The position numbers were made by a program, and so were the translations under genes. Below the pieces are notes generated by a model. The model was not told the origin of the DNA. It saw nothing but the letters and a program-made list of their open reading frames with translations, and did not search any database. A stretch of 64,000 nt of DNA from Nicotiana tabacum (taxonomy: Eukaryota > Streptophyta > Magnoliopsida > Solanales > Solanaceae): assembly GCF_000715075.1 (NCBI RefSeq), contig NC_134080.1, positions 32,158,758 through 32,222,757 on the forward strand. The letters run 5' to 3'. Position 1 is the first letter of the stretch. Every line of letters starts with the position of its first letter. Below are positions 11,560-22,916 of this stretch, piece by piece.

Positions 11560-12966
11560 AGAATAGAAAATTCTTCAAGAATTATCTTGTGTTGCTTATT
11601 CTCATGATATACCAGTTAAGGTTGGGATTGAATTCCTTGATTTCTGGAACAAATAAAAGGTGATAAATATATGGGCCCACTCACCTGCCATGTGGACCGT
11701 TTACTATTATATGATTTTAATAGATGCATCTATTCTATGGTCACATGTGCATTTGTTATCAACTTGCAGTTTGGCTTCTGCAAGATTGTTTGCTCAACTT
11801 ATTAGAGCACAATTCCAGATTATAAATTATGATAATTTATCTTGATAATATTGGTTTAAATCCAAGTTGGTTTAGCAGAAATTATATGCCTCCAATTATA
11901 GCTAAACCATTGGTTATGAGAACAAAACTACCAAAATAAAATTTGGCATGTGATGTATTATTTAATATACAACAACACTTGTATGCATCTAGCCAAGTTA
12001 TGATAAGTTCTCCCCATCATAATTGGTTCAAGGTCAAGAACTAAATAATTTCCATCTAGAAATATGAATGTGCTATATGATTTAATTGTTCCACCATAAT
12101 GCACAAAGATGGGTCTCCAAAGAAGGTTGGTGATATGTGTTGGTGATCCCAACATTAGGGGGAGAAAATGAACAGTTGAAAAAGTAATACATGGAATAAA
12201 TTATTATGAGTATACCTACATCCTCGTACAAGAAAATGTATACTTGAAGTTCAAGTGATAATGCATTTATATTGCTAGGTGCATTTGCTGACCTAAAGCT
12301 AAATGTCATATTTCTGCTGCTAATGCTCCAAATAAAATAAAGTTCATAATGAACAGAGTCTATGGCATGCATGAAGCATAATAGACAAATCGATTCCAAA
12401 GTAAAACTCCTTGAAGAAAGAGATGAGCAAATATTCAAGATGGTCATAATAAGGAGGCAAGTACTCTAGAAGAGCACCATGACATAACACTTTATAAGAC
12501 CTCATGGGAGAGGCTCAGGTACCTGAAAATAATGAGATAAAGAGATCTTAATAAGTTATGTCTTTATTGGGTAATAATTGAATCGACATAAAATGATAGT
12601 CGACGATATTGTTAATATAATGTAGCGCTCAATATTATTAATATTGACGAGGATCTTGAGCTCAAATCTGTCATGAAATTTGGACAGATAAATGATTGGC
12701 CAAATGAAAAATACGCAATGAAAATTGACTTCACTTGAAAAATGTGAAGTTGGGCGGATAGTCCCAACACTTGAAAGTATAAAGCCAATGGAGGTATAAA
12801 TGTGTTCTTGTGCAAAAAGTTCAAGTCGATAGACATAAAGACAACTTGTGACACAAGAAAATTAGTAAATATCCTCACATTGATTATATGGAGACATGTT
12901 TTCTTATGGTGGATATAATCATTTCAGGTTTTAATCTGGCAATACATGAAAACTTGATATGCGTAT
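11560..12966 (+). pseudogene. Copia E integrase and N-terminal RT remnant
   Basis: Translated pieces in shifting frames match copia integrase and RT. Examples are IYGPTHLPCGPF, LIDASILWSHVHLLSTCSLA and RLFAQLIRAQF around 11668-11815, MPPIIAKPLVMRTKLPK around 11887-11938, and HNAQRWVSKEG near 12095-12130. Further on, KSVMKFGQINDWPNEKYAMK near 12667-12722 corresponds to the start of the RT domain. Many frameshifts and stops are present. The segment ends at 12966, where the Ogre was inserted in the RT gene. Confidence 0.75.
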
Positions 12967-15900
12967 TGTCACACCTCCTTTTTGCACGCCCGGCCCCGAA
13001 GGGTTAAATGCGCGAGGGGAGTTTTTTCCAATTTAAGTGACAATATTCGAAATGGGATTATTTATTTAATTCAGAGTCGCCACTTGGGAAAGGTTTGGCT
13101 TTTGGTGTCCCAAGTCACCGGTTTATCTTGAATCCCAAATCGAGGAAAATATTCGACTTTTCCAAATGAAGTCTGCGAACCAGAAATTCTAAGTAAGGAA
13201 TTCTATTGACCCGAGGGAAGGTGTTAGGCACCCTCGAATCCCGTGGTTCTAGCACGGTCGCTTAAATTGTTATAATGTCTAAATATCTGACTTAAATACA
13301 TGTTATGACTTACGTGCTTTTATTAAGTTTAAACCTCTTTTATTATTATCATTTATTTTTATAGAATTGCAACGTCGTGAAAATGCATCTCGAACCACGT
13401 CACAATCAATGCACCCGTGGTCGTCGACACATTTTGACTCCGTTGAGACTTGGATTTGGGTCACATCAATGTGCACCCGTGTTTAAGAAGGTTAAATTAT
13501 TAAAGGTGCTCCTAAAGCAACTAGTGTATTGTTACTTTTGGGAAAGGCCATGAAGTTTACTAAACTGCCTGTCCTGAATTCTAAATATTTATTATGTTTA
13601 GTTGTTGAGGGCCCCGCGATTTCGCATTTTTTATTTGGCGAGGCTCGTCTCTATTTTAGAAAGGATATCCTACAGTGGCTACATTTCTAATGCATTTATC
13701 TTTAAAACGAGAAGGAAAAAAAGATACATGCTAATTTAATTATATGCTTTGGCCTAAAACGGATTCTTATTAATTTCTGTTTAATTGTTTACAAAGTGAA
13801 GAGGCGTCGTACCTTGTGAAACGTGCGAGATTGACCGAATGCTATACTTGTATCCAAACATTTCTCGAATCGAACTTAACTAGACTTATTTAGGCTAGAT
13901 TAAGGGAATTAAACGCTAGGCATTATTACTAATGGGGATTCGAACGTGCTCCTATATATTGCCTAGCGGTCCTGATAAAAGAACTAAAATAACACAGAAC
14001 ATTATTGTGTAAGGTGGAAATATTCTATCCTATGCATGTCATTATAGTTAAACGGGAATCCAGTCGAAAATTCTATGCCAATTATCCATACATTCTACGT
14101 ATTGTACCATTACATCTTGTACTAACAAACAATTATAAACTAAGATGCAAGAGGCTAAAACTTGATTAAGTATTAACTGACTAATCTTTCGCTACTGAAT
14201 TACGCACTAATCAATTTATACAAAAGAAGTCAATATACCATGAGCATTACAAAACAGACATCTAAATTTCTTCAAACTCCTTTTCATTTCATGCTTTCGA
14301 ACTGTTACAGTTAACACCAAAATGGGACTCGAAATGTGTACCTGAATGCTGAAATGCAAAGAAGAAGTGAAGCAGAAGAGTCAGCGGCAGCATATAGCAG
14401 AATAGCAGCAGCAGCAACAAAACAAAATAATTGGAGTAGAACCAAAATCCCAGCTAGACCAAATCCCAGAGTGAACCAACAAACAACCAGCAGACTCAGT
14501 TGGATTTAGAAGAAATCATGTATTGGACAAACAGGTCAAGACCATTGAAATCAAGACAGCAAGAAGAATGCAATTTCTAGTTTTGTCTGTCTGTGTTATC
14601 AAACAGAGTTCTTTCCAGTTTTCTGCTTTTCAGAACTGCAACCCTCAATCTCCAAAACTAAATTTTCTATGTGTATTCTCTCTTTCTCTGTCTGTGTGTG
14701 TCTATCTATGTCTATCTTAAAGTCTGTATGCCTGACTTATGTGTGTATGTGTATGTATTTTTGCTCTCCTCCTCTTGGGTCTATCTGGTGTCCTCCCTAA
14801 TCTTTTCTGTCCCCCTTTTATATGCCTAAAATCAAACCCTTAACAGCCTCTTTGGACAATCAGAACACCCTCCCATGTGCTGCCTTTCTTTTCAGTTTCT
14901 ACTTAATAAATAAAAACAAACCCTCATGATATTCCCTTGGCAGGCTTACCTTTTTAGTAATGTTTATTATTTCTGAAACTTTCAGCAGAATATGGGCAGC
15001 AGAATGTAATCTGACAGCATGTGCTGTCAAATTACTTTAGACTTAATAAAAACCTTTATGCAGGACATAGGTTGTGCACAATGCACATGTGGTGCATAAG
15101 TGCACATGTTGTGCACAAGTGCACATGCCCTCCAATTCAGAACTGTAACTAAACAAAACAATCCTTTTACATTTTTGATTCAAAATAACAACTATAAGTA
15201 AACAAACTCAGTTCCTAATTGATTCAAGCAAATGTGTCCAGAAGCAAATCGATTGGTTATTGTTTAGACAGTTAAAACTAATTGACGACACATGTCGACT
15301 CGACTATATTAATCATAACATGTACAATCGTAGCCAAAATCAGACATTTAACAGTATCAAGCACATGATTTGAATTGTACTGACTAAGCAGAATTGTACT
15401 CGAGGAATCAGTTAATCAGTTCAAATTTGAAATTCAGCTAATTGCACAACACATACATACATACACATTATCAGAACAAGTAGAAGAAGGACTCAATCAA
15501 ACACCGAGGTTCAGGCAAGGTGGAAAGGACACAGTTGGTAAAATTCAAGAACACGAATTTCACAAAACATGAACAGCCTTTTAAACAACACATGGACTAA
15601 AAAAAAGAGAAAACAAAACTTACCTTAAAACTTTGAAAGAAGGAACAGAAAATCAGCTTGTGTTTGAACCGACCCTTTTTAAGGTTGAACGGACTTTAAT
15701 CGAAGGGTTTCTCAGATGAAAAACACTTCGATTAAGGTCCATTAGACCCTAACCTCTTGGCTTAACAGGCACGGACCAGGCTTGGGGTTTTTAGGTTTTG
15801 TGGAAGGTAGATTTGGAACTTGGGCTTCCATGGTTAGATTCGGACCAAACCAAGCATGGTTTGGTCACGAGGGGGGTCCGGGGATTGTCTGGTATGAATC

Positions 15901-16894
15901 TAGGGCAGATCGGTGTAGATCGAGTTTTTGCTCGAATCTTCAAATGAAGATTCGAGGACCTGGAGGATGATTCGAACTAAACGGTCAACAGGTCCATGTT
16001 CAGGGGGGTGAGATGGTCCTATGGTGTTAAGGTGAAGGCCACCGGCGTTCATGCCGCCGGCTTTCATGGTGAAGAATACAGGGGCGGCTTAGGGTTTGGA
16101 GGGGAATGGGATGAGGACGAAGGCGGGGTCTTGGATAGGGGGCAGGGTATGGTAGGGGGCTTATATATGGAATGGGTGGGTTGATCTCAGCCGTCGGATC
16201 AATCGAAATCAATGGCTTGGATCTGAAGGCTTAGGAGAAACGGTGTCATTTCATCTAAAGGGGGTTTGGGTTGGTCCGGGTGGAAATGGGTCGGGTTCAT
16301 CATGGGTTATGAGGAAGTGATCTTGGCCGTTGATCAATCTGAGATCAACGGCCCAGATCAGGCAAGGTTAAAACGGCGTCGTTTGGACGTTTTTGAAGTA
16401 GGCTGGTCTGGACCGGGGCAAGCACAGGTTTTGGGTTGGGTTGTGGGGTTTGGGCCTCAGATTTTGCAATGGGAATTGGCCCAAACTTAACTAGAAACAA
16501 GTTTCAAACCCCTCTTTTTTTATTTCTAAATTTGTTTTAAACATACAACCTAATTAAACTAAAAACTAAACAACATTAATCAACACTTAATGTATTTATT
16601 ACATGCATACATAAAAAAATGTTAAAAGTAGGTAAAATTAAACAAGGCAAACAAATCAGGACAAAAAATGCGTATTTTTATGATTTTCTATTTAACAAAC
16701 CGGATTACGGTTCAAATTATGCATGACATCTATATTTTTTGTATTTTGTTTTGATAAAAAATAAAAATGGGCAAAAATCATAAATAATTAACAAAGTGCC
16801 ATGTAAAATCCAAAAATTGCACAGCAGGGCCGTTTGTTATTATTTTATTTCTTTTGGAGCGATTGTCTCGTAAAACAAAAATCACGTGCTCACA
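12967..16894 (-). repeat. 3' LTR of Ogre C
   Basis: On the + strand it runs TGTCACACCTCC...GTGCTCACA. It matches 34158-38081 along its whole length with a few dozen scattered differences. Open frames inside it (for example 14523-14720, 15782-15970, 16266-16490) recur in the other LTR and carry no domain. They are chance frames. It is bounded on the left by copia E and on the right by the PPT. Confidence 0.95.
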
Positions 16895-17634
16895 GCTTCC
16901 CCTCTTTGTTCGGAAACACGAAGATTTTCGTGCAAAGATAAAGTGAGCGGATATGAGCGATTTTTGCCTATGGACTACTCCGTGTGAAGCATTTTTTTGA
17001 AAGATTTGAACGAATCTTTGCTCCAAAGATTTCCTACATATCTTGGGCTAAACAGGAATCAGGTCAATGTAGTTCGGGAAGCTTCGGTAGCTGGGACTAC
17101 CATGGGATTGCAATGCTTGTTGTTACTGTTGTTGCTGTTGTCACCTGCTTTACTGACCGCCTTATTACAACCAAAGAAAAATTGAAACTGAACTAAATAC
17201 TTATATGCATGTCAACTGCTAGTTACAAGATCCCTATCTATGATTCTTTTGCGACTTGATCATGGGTCTTAGCTGATTTTGCTTGGAGACTTCGATCCGA
17301 ATCTTGATGCTTGCGAGTTGTAGGGTGCTTGTTTAACCTCTGGGATACTCAGTGAGACGTGACTGGCAGAGTTATGGACCTTAATCAAATCTTGGAATGA
17401 TCCGCCTTCCATTTTCTCCGGTATCTCGGGACATCTTCTTTTTGTCCTTTTCTTTTTTGGATTCTGAGTTGAGACTCATCTCGTGGGTCATTTCGATCCG
17501 TGTGGCTCGAGGTTAGACCTGTGGGAGAAAACAAACAAACGAACGAAATTTTCTGCCCCAGTTTCACTAGGAAAATTTCGTTAATCATTCGCTAGGAAGT
17601 TCATAAAATTGAGGAAGGAAGATAAAATGCTCAG
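16895..17634 (-). mobile_element. Ogre C 3' non-coding region next to the LTR, with polypurine tract
   Basis: On the minus strand the bases just before the LTR read AAAGAGGGGAAGC (16895-16907), the polypurine tract. The rest has no conserved frame. The + strand frames at 16984-17196 contain simple GTTGTTGCTG repeats and are not a gene. Confidence 0.75.
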
Positions 17635-20600
17635 TTCAGGGTTGGAGCCCTAATACCGAATAGCTGGGAAGAAGTTCAGTTTTTAGAGTTGAAACTCTAA
17701 TACTAACCAACTGGGGAAAAGTTCAGTTTAGGGTTTTAAAAACCCTAATGCTGACTAAAAGAAAAATTCAGTTTAGGGTTTAAAACCCTAATACTGATTG
17801 CATGGGAAAGCTTAGTTTAGGGTTTAAAACCCTAATGCTGGCTGAATGGAAAAAATTTCAGTTTAGGGTTTAAAACCCTAATGCTGATTGCATGGAAAAA
17901 CTCAGTTTAGGGTTTAAAACCCTAATGCTGGCTGAAAGGAAAAAGTTCAGTTTAGGGTTTAAAACCCTAATGCTGACTAAAGGAAAAATTCAGTTTAGGG
18001 TTTAAAACCCTAATGTTGATTGCATGGAAAAACTCAGTTTAGGGTTTAAAACCCTAATGCTGGCTGAAAGGAAGAAAGTTCAGTTTAGGGTTTAAAACCC
18101 TAATGCTGACTAAAGGAAAAATTCAGTTTAGGGTTTAAAACCCTAATGCTGATTGCATGGAAAAGCTCAGTTTAAGGATTAAAACCCTAATGCCGGCTGA
18201 AAGGAAAAAAAAATTCAGTTTAGGGTTTAAAACCCTAATGCTGACTAAAGGAAAAATTAAGTTTAGGGTTTAAAACCCTAATGCTGATTGCATCGAAAAG
18301 CTCAGTTTAGGGTTTAAAACCCTAATGCTGGCTGAAAGGAAAAAAGTTCAGTTTAGGGTTTAAAACCGTAATGCTGACTAAAGGAAAAATTCAGTTTAGG
18401 GTTTAAAACCCTAATGCTGATTGCATGGAAAAGCTCAGTTTAGGGTTTAAAACCCTAATGCTGGCTGAAAGGAAAAAAGTTCAGTTTAGGGTTTAAAACC
18501 CTAATGCTGACTAAAGGAAAAATTCAGTTTAGGGTTTAAAACCCTAATGCTGATTGCATGGAAAAGCTCAGTTTAGGGTTTAAAACCCTAATGCTGGCTG
18601 AATGAAAAAAGTTCAGTTTAGGGTTTAAAACCCTAATGCTGACTAAAAGGAAAATTCAGTTTAGGGTTTAAAACCCTAATGCTGATTGCATGGAAAAGCT
18701 CAGTTTAGGGTTTAAAACCCTAATGCTGGCTGAAAGGATAAAAGTTCAGTTTAGGGTTTAAAACCTTAATGCTGACTAAAGGAAAATTCAGTTTAGGGTT
18801 TAAAACCCTATTGCTGATTGCATGGAGAAGCTCAGTTTAGGGTTTAAAACCCTAATGCTGGCTGAAAGGAAAAAATTCAGTTTAGGGTTTAAAACCCTAA
18901 TGCTGACTAAAGGAAAATTCAGTTTAGGGTTTAAAACCCTAATGCTGATTGCATGGAGAAGCTCAGTTTAGGGTTTAAAACCCTAATGCTGGCTGAAAGG
19001 AAAAAAGTTCAGTTTAGGGTTTAAAACCCTAATGCTGACTAAAGGAAAATTCAGTTTAGGGTTTAAAACCCTAATGCTGATTGCATGGAGAAGCTCAGTT
19101 TAGGGTTTAAAACCCTAATGCTGGCTGAAAGGAAAAAAGTTCAGTTTAGGGTTTAAAACCCTAATGCTGACTAAAGGAAAATTCAGTTTAGGGTTTAAAA
19201 CCCTAATGCTGATTGCATGGAGAAGCTCAGTTTAGGGTTTAAAACCCTAATGCTGGATGAAAGGAAAAAAGTTCAGTTTAGGGTTTAAAACCCTAATACT
19301 GACTAAAGAAAAATTCAATTTAGGGTTTGAAACCCTAATGCTGATTGCATGGAAAAGCTCAGTTTAGGGTTTAAAACCCTAATGCTGGCTGAAAGGAAAA
19401 AAGTTCAGTTTAGGGTTTAAAACCCTAATGCTGACTAAAGGAAAAATTCAGTTTAGGGTTTAAAACCCTAATGCTGATTGCATGGAAAAGCTCAGTTTAG
19501 GGTTTAAAACCCTAATGCTGGCTGAATGGAAAAAAGTTCAGTTTAGGGTTTAAAACCCCAATGCTGACTAAAGGAAAAATTCAGTTTAGGGTTTAAAACC
19601 CTAATGCTGATTGCATGGAAAAGCTCAGTTTAGGGTTTAAAACCCTAATGCTGGCTGAATAGAAAAAAGTTCAGCTTAGGGTTTAAAATCCTAATGCTGA
19701 CTAAAGGAAAAATTCAGTTTAGGGTTTAAAACCCTAATGCTGATTGCATGGAAAAGCTCAGTTTAGGGTTTAAAACCCTAATGCTGGCTGAATGGAAAAA
19801 AGTTCAGTTTAGGGTTTAAAACCCTAATGCTGACTAAAGGAAAAATTCAGTTTAGGGTTTAAAACCCTAATGCTGATTGCATGGAAAAGCTCAGTTTAGG
19901 GTTTAAAACCCTAATGCTGGCTGAAAGGAAAAAAGTTCAGTTTAGGGTTTAAAACCTTAATGCTGACTAAAGGAAAATTCAGTTTAGGGTTTAAAACCCT
20001 ATTGCTGATTGCATGGAGAAGCTCAGTTTAGGGTTTAAAACCCTAATGCTGGCTGAAAGGAAAAAATTCAGTTTAGGGTTTAAAACCCTAATGCTGACTA
20101 AAGGAAAATTCAGTTTAGGGTTTAAAACCCTAATGCTGATTGCATGGAGAAGCTCAGTTTAGGGTTTAAAACCCTAATGCTGGCTGAAAGGAAAAAGTTC
20201 AGTTTAGGGTTTAAAACCCTAATGCTGACTAAAGGAAAATTCAGTTTAGGGTTTAAAACCCTAATGCTGATTGCATGGAGAAGCTCAGTTTAGGGTTTAA
20301 AACCCTAATGCTGGCTGAAAGGAAAAAAGTTCAGTTTAGGGTTTAAAACCCTAATGCTGACTAAAGGAAAATTCAGTTTAGGGTTTAAAACCCTAATGCT
20401 GATTGCATGGAGAAGCTCAGTTTAGGGTTTAAAACCCTAATGCTGGATGAAAGGAAAAAAGTTCAGTTTAGGGTTTAAAACCCTAATACTGACTAAAGAA
20501 AAATTCAATTTAGGGTTTGAAAACCCTAATGCTGATTGCATGGAAAAGCTCAGTTTAGGGTTTAAAACCCTAATGCTAGCTGAAAGGAAAAAAGTTCAGT

Positions 20601-21203
20601 TTAGGGTTTAAAACCCTAATGTTGACTAAAGGAAAATTCAGTTTAGGGTTTAAAACACTAATGCTGATTGCATGGAAAAGCTTAGTTTAGGGTTTAAAAC
20701 CCTAATGTCGGCTGAATGGAAAAAAGTTCAGTTTAGGGTTAAAAATCTTAATGCTGACTAAAGGAAAAATTTAGTTTAGGGTTTAAAACCCTAATGTTGA
20801 TTGCATGGAAAAGCTCAGTTTAGGGTTTTAAAACCCTAATGCCGGCTGAATGGAAAAAAGTTCAGTTTAGGGTTTAAAACCCTAATGCTGACTAAAGGAA
20901 AAATTCAGTTTAGGGTTTAAAACCCTAATGCTGATTGCATGGAAAAGCTCAGTTTAGGGTTTTAAAACCCTAATGCCTGGCTGAATGGAAAAAGTTCAGT
21001 TTAGGGTTTAAAACCCTAATGCTGATTGCATGGAAAAGCTCAGTTTAGGGTTTAAAACCCTAATGCTGGCTGAATGGAAAAAAGTTCAGTTTAGGGTTTA
21101 AAACCCTAATGCTGACTAAAGGAAAATTCAGTTTAGGGTTTAAAACCCTAATGCTGATTGCATGGAAAAGCTCAGTTTAGGGTTTAAAACCCTAATGCTG
21201 ATG
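17635..21203. repeat. 3.6-kb satellite array of telomere-like palindromes in Ogre C
   Basis: About 80 monomers of 43-46 bp share a core TTTAGGGTTTAAAACCCTAA followed by TGCTGA or TGCTGG. Three monomer types alternate by their spacers: actaaaggaaaaatt (43 bp), attgcatggaaaagct (44 bp) and gctgaaaggaaaaaagtt (46 bp). They give a trimer of about 133 bp repeated about 26 times. The left end (17635-17760) is more diverged. The core holds one TTTAGGG unit and its reverse complement head to head, so each monomer can fold into a hairpin. There are no open frames. The array lies between integrase and the PPT, where Ogre elements are known to carry hypervariable tandem repeats. Confidence 0.95.
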
Positions 21204-22916
21204 GCTGGGGACAAAATTCGAGAACAACAACTGACCTCTTTTTTTTGAATTTTCTTGTTTTAGTAAAAGATAAAAGGGAGTTTCGTGGAACTTACCTTTC
21301 TAGTGAATTCCTTATTGCCAAAATTTTCTTGTACCCATTTACCTTCTTCTTCGGGCGACACCTGCTTCTTGCACGATTGTCTTGGATTATCCCTGTTTCA
21401 ACTTTTCAGACAAAGAACAATTGTTAGTTCGGAAATGACGGTCGGTTCGGTGACCTTGATCGTTCCCGGTTGCTTTGTTGCGTCTTCATTTCTGTTGCGA
21501 AGTCCCGCCATTGATTTGATTCATATGTCGAAACCCTTTAGACTGCTCAGGCTTGTATTTCCAGATTCCGTGATGATTTGCCTCGTAAGGCTCTTTTTCT
21601 TTTCTCTCATTTTGTCCCGTTTTGCTTGGAGGTTCTCAACGGGGATTTTATTGGAGGTATTCTGTGGGGATTTGTACAAAAGGAAACCCTGTGGGGGAAT
21701 ATTTACAAAGTGGATTCTTTGTGTGGATTTTTGTACAATGGGGCATGCTGGGGATTTGTTTTGAAGCGGTCTTTCTAGGATTTGTTGGGGTAAGCTTGTT
21801 GGGGAATTTTTACAAAGAGACTCGCTGGGGATGTGCTGGGGAAATTCCAACGGGGATTTTTATATATATATATATATCGGGGAGACTCTGTGGGGGATTG
21901 TACAAGGGGAGACTCTGTGGGGATTCGTCCGAAGGCGGACTTACTGGGGGAAATTTCTCTTTTTCCTTTTTACTTCGAACGCCATCAAACATCGTGATTC
22001 ATCAAGTTTGGACAGACGTACCAACGAAACGGGGTGTTTTCCTTCATGAAACGGAACTCCGTGAAAACAAACCTGCCAACTATCCTTTCTGGTACATCCA
22101 GAACTTGGGCTTAAACATGAAAGAGATTCGATGAAAAACAAAGAAAAGATAAAACGAATTTCAGAAAAGGAGTGCCCCTTTCGGGACGAGAAAAACTTAT
22201 CTGAGGAAGATAATGCTGGATTTAAATGACATGACATGCTCTTTGGACTGGACGCCTGACTTTCCATGAGCTTGCGTTTACCTGAACCAGAACGGATCTG
22301 TGATTCCAAACCTGGCGGAACTTTGCCGAAACCTCCTTGGGTGGAGTCATTCTTTCGGCCAACAGCGCCCTTTGCAGGTTTCCGCTGGCTGACCTCTCTC
22401 ATTTCTCTTCCTGACATCGCTTGATAGCACTCTTTGTGAGTTTTTGCTAAACAAGCTCTCTCATTTTGGTCTCTCTACTCCCGTCGCCTCGCGGTGCCCG
22501 AAGGTTTTCACCGACGAGACTCTCTCATTTTATCTCTCTCAATTCAGAGTGTGCCGGTCTCCATTTGTGACGCTTATTGGTTTCCCACTCTCTTTGGTAA
22601 TTGATTTGAAGGCTTGTGCTTGGTAAAGAGAGGTAGATGATACTAACTTCTAAATTGCTCGACGTGCCCCGGTTTCAATTTCAGGGTGAATGGGATTTTA
22701 TTGTTGGTGTGACTGAACCTCAGGGAGAGGCTGCCTACGTATCCTTTCGGAATCAAGTCAAACGTAGTTCAGGCATCAATCAATGTTTTGTTTTGTTTGT
22801 TTTTGTTTTGTTTTGCTTTTTTTTTTTTGCAACAGGCTCAAAGGCTTGTAGAGAGAGTTGATAGTGGGAATAAAACTTTCAGCATTTCAAATGTGTCGGG
22901 ATCGCTGGGGCGTCAC
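21204..22916 (-). mobile_element. Ogre C 3' region between satellite array and integrase
   Basis: Between about 21650 and 21960 short degenerate units recur (ctgtgggg, gggatttgtacaa, tggggaattt), a decayed minisatellite around a small (TA)n run near 21860. A gctgcctacgtatcc motif lies at 22729-22743. A T-rich run lies at 22785-22830. Open frames here overlap on both strands with no conserved domain, so I treat the stretch as 3' untranslated. Confidence 0.65.
22729..22777. promoter_or_regulatory. Repeated TGCCTACGTATC motif, copy 1 (after integrase)
   Basis: On the + strand: gaggctgcctacgtatcc, about 15 bases, then aatcaagtcaaacgtagttc. Two other copies lie at 30495-30551 and 33116-33170, all in Ogre spacers and none in its ORFs. 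The shared layout is GAGG-TGCCTACGTATC, then GAATCA, then CGTAGTTC. Confidence 0.7.

Noticed and set aside
17635..21203. Regular repeats with spacers, superficially CRISPR-like
   Set aside because: Spacers are only three recurring types, repeats are palindromic telomere-like cores, and the array lies inside an Ogre retrotransposon of a plant genome.
17635..21203. True interstitial telomere tract
   Set aside because: There is no run of head-to-tail TTTAGGG. Each monomer has only one unit and its inverse separated by unrelated spacer.
21285..22417. Overlapping frames of 109-170 codons on both strands
   Set aside because: They sit in the Ogre 3' non-coding region, are built from degenerate GGGGATTT repeats and show no family resemblance.
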